In this document: piece by piece, positions 1 to 4,700 of the stretch
How positions within the stretch are numbered: the stretch's first letter is position 1
How the letters are laid out: each line of letters begins with the position of its first letter
DNA from: Geopsychrobacter sp.
Lineage (GTDB): Bacteria > Desulfobacterota > Desulfuromonadia > Desulfuromonadales > Geopsychrobacteraceae
Length of the DNA: 6,064 bases
Direction: 5' to 3'
NCBI GenBank assembly: GCA_021647445.1
Contig: JAKIUS010000111.1
Span: 1 to 6,064 of the forward strand
The notes under the pieces: generated by a model
Told to the model about the DNA's origin: nothing
The model's input: only the letters and a program-made list of their open reading frames with translations
Databases searched by the model: none
Position numbers and translations under genes: made by a program

Positions 1-126
1 TAGCAGGCTATCCCTGATAGTAATGATGCAAAGACAATAGGAAAGCCGGATGCGGGAAAACCGCATGTCCGGTTTGACGAGGGGGAGCAAACCCGTTGAG
101 TATGGCTGGTTTGCTCTCTACTCTAC
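1..126 (+). mobile_element. Group II intron, 3' end only (5' part outside window)
   Basis: The left edge carries the conserved 3' ribozyme domains of a bacterial group II intron. Domain V is at 43-75, domain VI at about 79-123, and the intron probably ends at C126 (CTCTAC, matching the usual AY 3' end). The sequence before domain V (1-42) has stops in all three forward frames at 1-3, 15-17 and 38-40. It therefore does not encode the visible end of a recognisable reverse transcriptase and is probably domain IV or linker. The 5' end, domains I-III and any intron-encoded protein are upstream and unseen, so the intron class and whether it is full length cannot be decided. The 3' exon would start TAGGTAAAG at 127. 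Identification rests on the domain V fold and the domain VI geometry, both read directly from sequence. Confidence 0.85.
43..126 (+). ncRNA. Group II intron domains V and VI
   Basis: Domain V (43-75) folds as the canonical bulged hairpin. The lower stem pairs 43-50 with 68-75 and contains the AGC catalytic triad at 44-46. A two-base bulge (T66 G67) follows, then an upper stem pairing 51-55 with 61-65 and a GAAAA loop at 56-60. Its length of 33 nt fits the family norm of about 34 nt. Domain VI has a perfect 9-bp helix pairing 85-93 with 108-116. It can extend downward through G84-T117, G83-C118 and G82-T119, leave A120 unpaired, and continue G81-C121, A80-T122 and G79-C123. A120 is then the natural branch-point adenosine, 7 nt from the end at C126, the expected distance. 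The two domains carry the catalytic core and the lariat-forming nucleotide for self-splicing and retrohoming. Confidence 0.85.
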
Positions 127-142
127 TAGGTAAAGAGCAAAC
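109..142 (+). repeat. Alternative hairpin spanning the intron 3' splice junction
   Basis: The 3' strand of the domain VI helix (GTTTGCTCT, 109-117) is perfectly complementary to AGAGCAAAC at 134-142 in the presumed 3' exon. After one mismatch (C118/A133) the pairing continues through T119-A132, A120-T131, C121-G130 and T122-G129, leaving a six-base loop at 123-128. This hairpin is mutually exclusive with domain VI and would sequester both the candidate branch A120 and the splice site. The base pairing is visible directly; any functional consequence is inference. Confidence 0.55.
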
Positions 143-285
143 GCTGTGCCAGAAATAAAATTACGTGATATCAGCGGGTTAACTGTTTCTGAATGGAGCG
201 GTGATTAAAAAAAAGGCAGGGGGTGCTCAGGGAGAGGCAGGGTTATGCTTTGACGGTGCAGGGAAGAAAGAGTACGTGGCCGAGC
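127..285. other. Gene-free spacer downstream of the intron
   Basis: No credible coding region or RNA gene was seen between the intron end and the ilvE terminator. The stretch contains an A8 run (207-214) and a G-rich part with an 8-nt direct repeat AGGCAGGG at 214-221 and 235-242. No transposase remnant, tRNA or promoter could be supported. It is probably the ordinary intergenic region into which the intron inserted. Confidence 0.5.
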
Positions 286-327
286 AAAAAAAAACACCCA
301 CAATCCCAATAAGGGGCTGCGGGTGTT
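286..327 (-). terminator. Intrinsic terminator of ilvE
   Basis: Read on the minus strand just after the ilvE stop, AACACCC (327-321) pairs with GGGTGTT (299-293). An inner CCCC/GGG pairing strengthens the hairpin, which is followed directly by a long T tract (complement of A286-A294). This is a textbook rho-independent terminator about 26 nt past the ilvE stop codon. On the plus strand there is no T run after the hairpin, so it acts on ilvE only. Confidence 0.9.
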
Positions 328-352
328 GGAGTCTCAATATCGTGAAAAAGGC

Positions 353-1417
353 TCAGAGGTTAACCACCCAGTCGTAGCGATCCGGCTGGCGGCCGTATTG
401 GATGTCGGTCAACTGCTTATAGAGTTTCATGGTCAGTTCGCCGGTTTCACCCTTGCCGAGTTGAACGAAGTTGCCTTGATAGCATAAGGAGCCGACGGGG
501 GAGATGACTACGGCGGTACCGGTGCCGAAGGCCTCTTTTAAGCGACCGTTTTTAGCCCCTTCCATCACCTCGTCAACCGACATGGCGCGTTCTTCAATCT
601 GGTAGCCCATGTCCGCAAGCAGTTTCAGGGTCGAGCGTCGGGTGATGCCGTCAAGGACGGTTCCGCCGAGCGGTGAGGTGACAATCTTGTCATCATAGAG
701 GAAAACCATATTCATGCTGCCAACCTCTTCGACATATTTCTTTTCACGGGCATCGAGCCACAGGACCTGGTCGTAACCGTTTTCGGCCGCTTCTTTGGCC
801 GCCATCAGGCTGGCCGCGTAGTTGCCACCAGTTTTGGCCTCGCCGGTCCCGCCGTGGGCGGCCCGTACATAGTGGTCGGAGATCCAGATTTTAACCGGGG
901 CAATGCCGCCCTTATAGTAGGCCCCGACTGGCGAAAGGATGATATAACAGAGGTATTGGTCCGCCGGGCGCACGCCGAGAAAAGCCTCGCTGGAGATCAT
1001 TGTCGGGCGGATATAGAGGCTGGTTCCCTCGCTCTTGGGCACCCAGTCGGCTTCAAGCCGGATCAGTTCAAGCAAGGATTCAAGCAGAAAGTCTTCATCG
1101 ACCTCAGGCTTGCACATTCTTTTAGCGCTGCGGTTGAAACGCGAGATGTTATCCTTGGGACGAAAGAGTGCAATCGAACCATCGGCACGGCGAAAGGCCT
1201 TGAGCCCTTCGAATATTTCTTGCGAATAGTGTAGAACCGTTGCCGCAGGATCCAGGGATAGAGGACCGTAAGGTTGGATACGCGCCGAATGCCAACCCTT
1301 TTCGCGGTCGAACTCCATGAGGAACATGCGATCGGTGAATTGTGTCCCGAAGGCCAGTTGTGATTCATCGCTGATCTTCTCTTTGGAGTCGGTTTGGGGA
1401 AGAATTTTGAGCTGCAT
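353..1417 (-). CDS. ilvE: Branched-chain amino acid aminotransferase (354 aa)
   Basis: This cytosolic PLP enzyme transfers the amino group between glutamate and the 2-oxoacids of valine, leucine and isoleucine. It performs the last step of their synthesis and the first of their breakdown. The protein is a fold-type IV aminotransferase of the longer BCAT form (about 350-360 residues, like eukaryotic BCATs and Bacillus YwaA). Visible marks are HYSQEIFEGLKAF (63-75), LYIRPTM (134-140), the PLP lysine K195 in GEAKTGGNYAASL, EEVGSMN with E231 expected to contact the pyridine nitrogen, LDGITRRS (255-262), and GTGTA (298-302) at the phosphate site. The start was set at the ATG at 1417 because AGGAGGG lies 7-8 nt upstream. 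An in-frame ATG at 1492 would add 25 residues (rich in Arg, Cys, Gly and Pro) that do not resemble the family N-terminus. The redox CXXC of human BCATs is absent (TAVVISPV). The gene diverges from the larA-like gene and has its own terminator, so it is probably monocistronic. Confidence 0.96.
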   Translation of the reverse strand: MQLKILPQTDSKEKISDESQLAFGTQFTDRMFLMEFDREKGWHSARIQPYGPLSLDPAATVLHYSQEIFEGLKAFRRADGSIALFRPKDNISRFNRSAKRMCKPEVDEDFLLESLLELIRLEADWVPKSEGTSLYIRPTMISSEAFLGVRPADQYLCYIILSPVGAYYKGGIAPVKIWISDHYVRAAHGGTGEAKTGGNYAASLMAAKEAAENGYDQVLWLDAREKKYVEEVGSMNMVFLYDDKIVTSPLGGTVLDGITRRSTLKLLADMGYQIEERAMSVDEVMEGAKNGRLKEAFGTGTAVVISPVGSLCYQGNFVQLGKGETGELTMKLYKQLTDIQYGRQPDRYDWVVNL

Positions 1418-1424
1418 TTCTGGC

Positions 1425-1431
1425 CCTCCTG
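1425..1431 (-). promoter_or_regulatory. Ribosome binding site deciding the ilvE start
   Basis: On the minus strand a near-perfect Shine-Dalgarno AGGAGGG ends about 7 nt before the ATG at 1417. No comparable site precedes the longer in-frame ATG at 1492. This decides in favour of the 354-residue protein. Confidence 0.85.
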
Positions 1432-1480
1432 CGGAAGGAATTAGTGGATCGTTGTTCTTATCACAAATGGCCCGTCGACC

Positions 1481-1490
1481 GCAAGCTTGC
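1481..1490. repeat. 10-bp perfect palindrome in the ilvE/larA divergent spacer
   Basis: GCAAGCTTGC is self-complementary and lies between the divergent ilvE and larA-like genes, about 64 bp before the ilvE start and 72 bp before the larA start. Its symmetry and position would suit a dimeric regulator of either gene. No recognised operator consensus matches, and no convincing sigma-70 boxes could be tied to it. It could be chance. Confidence 0.25.
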
Positions 1491-1515
1491 AAACGGCGCT
1501 TAACTTAGGCATGGA

Positions 1516-1547
1516 GCAGTCTGTCGCGCTTTCTGTGAACAGACTGC
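1516..1547 (+). repeat. Leader hairpin or operator upstream of the larA-like gene
   Basis: A perfect 9-bp inverted repeat, GCAGTCTGT (1516-1524) and ACAGACTGC (1539-1547), is separated by 14 bases and ends 3 bases before the Shine-Dalgarno of the larA-like gene. In mRNA it would form a hairpin beside the ribosome site. In DNA it could be a dyad operator with its centre about 30 bp before the start codon. There is no T tract, so it is not an intrinsic terminator. Confidence 0.45.
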
Positions 1548-1550
1548 GGT

Positions 1551-1556
1551 AGGGAG
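1551..1556 (+). promoter_or_regulatory. Ribosome binding site of the larA-like gene
   Basis: AGGGAG is followed by a five-base spacer (CTTTT) and the ATG at 1562. The spacing is short but workable and supports this start. Confidence 0.7.
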
Positions 1557-1561
1557 CTTTT

Positions 1562-2836
1562 ATGCGGATAAAACTGAAATATGCAGACGGTATTCAGGCA
1601 GGGAAAATCCCGTTCAAGGTGCCGTTTCTGCAAGCACGGCTGCCAGCTTTAAAGCTAAATCCGCAGACGCTGGTACGTCAGGCGCTGGATGGTTCTCTGG
1701 GCGGACAAACTTTTACCGAGATTTTTGCAGCGGGCGAGCAGGTAGTGATCGTGACCAGTGACATCACCCGTTATACCGGCAGTGAGATCTACCTGCCGCT
1801 CCTGGTTGAAAAACTGAACGCCTGTGGTATTGCAGACAAGGATATTTCTATTTTGATCGCGCTGGGGATTCATCGTCCTCAGAGCGCTGCGGAGCACCGG
1901 ACGATTCTCGGTTCGCTGTACGGCCGGATCGCGGTGTTTGATCATGCTTGTGATGACCCCGCGCAGTTGATTGATTTGGGCATCACCACAGGCGGTGTGC
2001 CGGTCTCGATCAACCGCCGGCTGGTCGAGGCCGAACGTGTCATCGTGACCGGCACGGTCGGTTTTCATTATTTCGCCGGTTTCGGTGGTGGGCCTAAGGG
2101 CCTGGTACCGGGAGTGGCGGGGCGTAAAACCTGTATGGCCAGTCATTTTGCCCTTTTCAAACCCTCACCGCAGACCGGCAAGCATGAGCTGGCCGCTCCC
2201 GGCGTTCTGGAGGGGAATCCGGTTCATCGACTGCTCCTTGAGGCGGCGCGCATGCAACGCTGTGACCTGCTGCTTAATACAGTTCTTTCGCCGCAAAAGG
2301 AGATTATCGGTGTCTACGCCGGTGAACTTGAAACTGCGCATCTTGCGGCCTGTGCGCAGGTGCGCGAGTTATATCAGCCAGGTTGCGAGAAGGTCGATCT
2401 GGCGATCATCTCCAGCGGCGGTGAACCCAAGGATATCAATCTGATTCAGGCACAGAAAGCTCTCGATTATGGCTGTCGTGCGGTATGTGACGGTGGTACG
2501 ATCATTCTGTTGGCGGCCTGTCGGGACGGTTTCGGCCATGACAACTTTTACCCCTGGTTCAAATATCAGGATCTGGATAAATTTGAAAAGGCGTTGCGGA
2601 AAGATTATCAGATCAACGGTCAAACCGCTCATTCGTTACTAAGCAAGGCCCGCCGCTTTCGCGTGTTGCTGGTGAGTGGTTTTGATGCCAAGACGACCGC
2701 GCGCATGGGGATGGAGAAGGCTGCTGACCTGCAACAGGCGATTGATATAGCTTTGTCTGAATTTTCGGAGAATCCGAGAACCTTGGTGATCCCCGATGGT
2801 GGACTGGTGCTCCCCCGAATTGATGATAGGGTTTAG
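1562..2836 (+). CDS. larA: LarA-family nickel-pincer 2-hydroxyacid racemase/epimerase (424 aa)
   Basis: LarA enzymes (DUF2088 family) use a nickel-pincer nucleotide cofactor to interconvert D- and L-lactate by hydride transfer. Relatives act on other 2-hydroxyacids. All landmark residues of Lactobacillus plantarum LarA can be placed here. D67/R70 lie in SDITRYT (DxTR motif). H104 in ALGIHRP and H169 in GFHYFAGFGGG match the catalytic bases H108 and H174. K179 matches K184, which is covalently bound to the cofactor, and H195, 16 residues later, matches the Ni ligand H200. Q296 and K299 in IQAQKAL match Q295 and K298. The length of 424 is usual for the family, and the cytosolic-type N-terminus has no signal peptide. 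The cofactor-maturation genes larB, larC and larE are not in the window and must lie elsewhere if the enzyme is active. The downstream GlcD-type oxidase suggests lactate or a similar substrate, but substrate specificity cannot be read from the sequence. The symbol denotes family membership. Confidence 0.93.
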   Translation: MRIKLKYADGIQAGKIPFKVPFLQARLPALKLNPQTLVRQALDGSLGGQTFTEIFAAGEQVVIVTSDITRYTGSEIYLPLLVEKLNACGIADKDISILIALGIHRPQSAAEHRTILGSLYGRIAVFDHACDDPAQLIDLGITTGGVPVSINRRLVEAERVIVTGTVGFHYFAGFGGGPKGLVPGVAGRKTCMASHFALFKPSPQTGKHELAAPGVLEGNPVHRLLLEAARMQRCDLLLNTVLSPQKEIIGVYAGELETAHLAACAQVRELYQPGCEKVDLAIISSGGEPKDINLIQAQKALDYGCRAVCDGGTIILLAACRDGFGHDNFYPWFKYQDLDKFEKALRKDYQINGQTAHSLLSKARRFRVLLVSGFDAKTTARMGMEKAADLQQAIDIALSEFSENPRTLVIPDGGLVLPRIDDRV

Positions 2837-2849
2837 AGATCTTAGGACG

Positions 2850-2879
2850 GGGTCGCTACTCTATTTAGTGACCCATTTT
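2850..2879 (+). terminator. Possible weak intrinsic terminator after the larA-like gene
   Basis: GGGTCGCTA (2850-2858) pairs with TAGTGACCC (2866-2874) through 9 bp including one G-T wobble, around a 7-base loop. It is followed by ATTTTG. It begins 14 bases after the larA stop. The T run is only four bases, so termination is likely partial and read-through into the next gene 64 bp downstream remains possible. Confidence 0.5.
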
Positions 2880-2884
2880 GCATT

Positions 2885-2890
2885 GGGAGA
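2885..2890 (+). promoter_or_regulatory. Probable ribosome binding site of the HDOD-GGDEF gene
   Basis: GGGAGA lies 10 bases before the ATG at 2901, slightly farther than optimal. An in-frame TGA directly precedes that ATG (2898-2900), so no ATG farther upstream is possible in this frame. Confidence 0.5.
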
Positions 2891-2900
2891 TTCATTCTGA

Positions 2901-4451
2901 ATGAAGAAAGAAGAGGTGCTACAGCAGGTGATCGAATCGGGGGCGCTGCCGACATTATCGACGGTCGCTTCCAAGTTGATCAGTTTGACTGCGAAAGAAG
3001 AGACAACGATTTTTGATATTACCAAGTTGATTGCCCAGGACATTTCGCTGTCGGCCAAGGTGCTCAAGGTGGTTAATTCGGCTTTTTACAACTTTCCCAA
3101 CGAAGTCGGTTCCATACAGCAGGCGGTGGCGATTCTCGGCACCAACGCGGTTCGTTCTTTGGTGCTTTCGTTCTCGTTTCTCAGTATGGAACATGCCAAT
3201 GAGCCGGGCGGTTTCAGCTATGAAGAGTTTTGGGAGCGGTCATTGGCTGCCGGGGTCTCGGCCAAACTGTTGATGGCGAAGGTGTGCGACGATGACACCG
3301 AAGAGGTCTTTACCGTTAGTCTGTTGGCTAATTTGGGTAAATTGATTCTGGCGACCGCTTTTGCCGAACGGTATAGTGAGATTTACCGTCAAGCCTCTAA
3401 CTGCGAACAGAGTTTATCGCAGTTGGAGGCTAAGGTTATCGGTGCTGTTCACGCTTATGTCGGTCGTGAGGCCGCCCATCACTGGAATTTTCCCACCAGT
3501 CTGACGCAGCCGATTCTTTATCACCATGACCCCGATACTTATCCAGGGGATGATCCGCTGATGAAGCGCAATATTGAGATCATCTATCTCGCTGGATTGC
3601 TGACTAATATTCTCTATTCAGGAAAACCCATCGATTATCATCGTCCCTTTCGCGAACAGGCCAAAAAACGCTTTGCGCTGGATGATGAGGCGATTGACGA
3701 TCTGCTGCAGCGGGTCAATGTCGAGGTCGCGCAGGCGGCTGAATTTTTCGGCATCAGCATCGGCGGGACGGCCTCGATCCCTGAACTGTTGCAGGAAGCG
3801 AATATCGAACTCAGCTTGTTGAATATGTCCTATGAACAGATGAATCGTGAGTTGGTGCAGGCGAAGATGAAGCTTGAAAAAATGACTTCGGAACTTGAAG
3901 AGAAGAATACTTATCTCGAAAGTATCGCCAATCTAGATGGTTTGACCGAAGTTTATAATCATCGTTATTTTCAGAATTTTTTGGAAAAGGAACTCAACCG
4001 TTCGTTACGTCGTGATCTGAACCTGAGCTTAATTCTGTGTGATATAGATAATTTCAAAAAATTCAATGATTTTCATGGTCACCAAGTGGGCGATTTTGTT
4101 TTGAAAGAGGTGTGCCGAGTTTGTGGTGAACATATTCGCGAATATGATCTGTTGGCTCGTTACGGGGGTGAAGAGTTTGTCTTTGTTTTGCCGGACACCG
4201 GGTCTGATGAGGCGATGATCGTTGCCGAAAAATTGCGTGAAGGGGTCGAAAAGGGTGAGTTTTTTTTCGAGAAGATGAGCTACCGGGTGACCATAAGTTT
4301 TGGAGTGGCCAGTCTGCCCAAGGGGGGCAGAATCAAGCGCAGTGAACTTATCGAGGCGGCAGATAAAGCGCTTTACCAGGCCAAGAAAAAGGGGCGTAAC
4401 CGGGTCGAGATGTATCAGGAGAAGAGCGGTTGGTTTCGTAAGAAATCGTGA
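2901..4451 (+). CDS. HDOD-GGDEF signalling protein, predicted diguanylate cyclase (516 aa)
   Basis: This is a cytosolic regulator with an N-terminal HDOD domain (about residues 10-215), a coiled-coil linker (about 293-342, rich in Glu, Lys and Leu) and a C-terminal GGDEF domain (about 343-506). There are no membrane segments. The GGDEF part appears active. It has the GGEEF A-site at 422-426, the metal-binding aspartate in LCDIDNFKKFND (D381 or D383), the start motif NLDGLTEVYNHR, and AADKALYQAKKKGRNRV near the end. The inhibitory I-site RxxD is intact (R413-D416, five residues before GGEEF), so product feedback by c-di-GMP is expected. In the HDOD domain the position of the HD metal pair reads LLANLGKL (141-148), so the phosphohydrolase pair is lost, as is usual for HDOD domains, which act in signalling rather than hydrolysis. 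It lies between a LarA-like enzyme and GlcD; a role in sensing carbon or redox state is inference only. The input signal is unknown. Confidence 0.95.
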   Translation: MKKEEVLQQVIESGALPTLSTVASKLISLTAKEETTIFDITKLIAQDISLSAKVLKVVNSAFYNFPNEVGSIQQAVAILGTNAVRSLVLSFSFLSMEHANEPGGFSYEEFWERSLAAGVSAKLLMAKVCDDDTEEVFTVSLLANLGKLILATAFAERYSEIYRQASNCEQSLSQLEAKVIGAVHAYVGREAAHHWNFPTSLTQPILYHHDPDTYPGDDPLMKRNIEIIYLAGLLTNILYSGKPIDYHRPFREQAKKRFALDDEAIDDLLQRVNVEVAQAAEFFGISIGGTASIPELLQEANIELSLLNMSYEQMNRELVQAKMKLEKMTSELEEKNTYLESIANLDGLTEVYNHRYFQNFLEKELNRSLRRDLNLSLILCDIDNFKKFNDFHGHQVGDFVLKEVCRVCGEHIREYDLLARYGGEEFVFVLPDTGSDEAMIVAEKLREGVEKGEFFFEKMSYRVTISFGVASLPKGGRIKRSELIEAADKALYQAKKKGRNRVEMYQEKSGWFRKKS

Positions 4452-4478
4452 GGCGTGAGGCGATCTCTTCCCCCCCCC
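4447..4478. repeat. Tandem heptamer over the stop codon, then a C9 tract
   Basis: CGTGAGG occurs twice in tandem (4447-4453 and 4454-4460) and partly a third time (CG). The first copy contains the TGA stop of the HDOD-GGDEF gene (4449-4451). Eight bases after the remnant comes a run of nine C (4470-4478). Both are simple sequences prone to slippage. Neither lies in a position that would change the reading frame of an annotated protein. Confidence 0.6.
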
Positions 4479-4532
4479 TGCGGGTAGACATTTTCAGGTG
4501 ACCTGTTGGATAATGTTATGGTAGTCAATTTT

Positions 4533-4570
4533 GGGGTGCGATGACCTCTTGCGAGGCGACGTGCCCCTTT
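4533..4570 (+). terminator. Imperfect hairpin, possible terminator of the HDOD-GGDEF gene
   Basis: GGGGTGC (4533-4539) pairs with GTGCCCC (4561-4567) using two G-T wobbles. An inner CCTC/GAGG stem with a TTGC loop (4545-4556) caps it, and TTT follows at 4568-4570. It begins 81 bases after the stop codon. The T run is short, so terminator function is tentative; it may instead be part of the adjoining repeat. Confidence 0.35.
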
Positions 4571-4584
4571 CATTTGAACGATGT

Positions 4585-4674
4585 GAATTTTCGGCTACCA
4601 AGACAGCAAGGAAGGCTTTTCTCTCTATCTCTGCGACCTCTGCGGTGAAATGATTTTTTGACCTTCTTGGTGCC
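4585..4674. repeat. Probable dispersed intergenic repeat of the CCAAGACACCAAG / CTCTGCG..CTCTGCGG type
   Basis: The segment runs GAATTTTCGGCTACCAAGAC, then AGCAAGGAAGGCTTTTCTCT, then TCTCTGCGACCTCTGCGGTG. It has the layout of an intergenic element I recall from many bacterial genomes, in which a CCACCAAGACACCAAG half, an AAGGCTTTT-like centre and a CTCTGTGTCCTCTGTGGTG half follow one another. The present copy is diverged. The arms GGCTACCAAGA (4593-4603) and TCTTGGTGCC (4665-4674) are also inverted repeats with one extra base. No protein is encoded by it. The resemblance rests on recall, not on a search. Confidence 0.5.
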
Positions 4675-4688
4675 CAACATATTTTTCT

Positions 4689-4693
4689 AAAGG
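4689..4693 (+). promoter_or_regulatory. Probable ribosome binding site of glcD
   Basis: AAAGG lies 7 bases before the ATG at 4701. An in-frame TAG directly precedes that ATG (4698-4700), so no ATG farther upstream is possible in this frame. Confidence 0.55.
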
Positions 4694-4700
4694 CATATAG

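Noticed and set aside
1..40. Possible C-terminus of an intron-encoded reverse transcriptase
   Set aside because: All three forward frames stop within 40 bases, and none of the short tails shows recognisable maturase or HNH sequence.
219..262. G-quadruplex-like G-rich stretch
   Set aside because: Only three GGG tracts are close enough together; the fourth is too far away for a standard quadruplex pattern.
1418..1492. N-terminal extension of IlvE to the ATG at 1492 (379 aa)
   Set aside because: The extra 25 residues do not resemble BCAT N-termini and would overlie the strong AGGAGGG that precedes the ATG at 1417.
1655..2146. Minus-strand open frame of 163 codons inside the larA-like gene
   Set aside because: It is antisense to the conserved catalytic core of LarA, with no domain or ribosome site of its own.
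4495..4505. Palindrome CAGGTGACCTG as an operator
   Set aside because: It has only five paired bases either side of a central G, stands alone and is not repeated; it is likely chance.
4658..4685. Sigma-70-like promoter before glcD (TTGACC, 16 bp, TATTTT)
   Set aside because: The implied transcription start would fall at about 4692, inside the ribosome binding site, leaving almost no leader; the -10 box is also poor.
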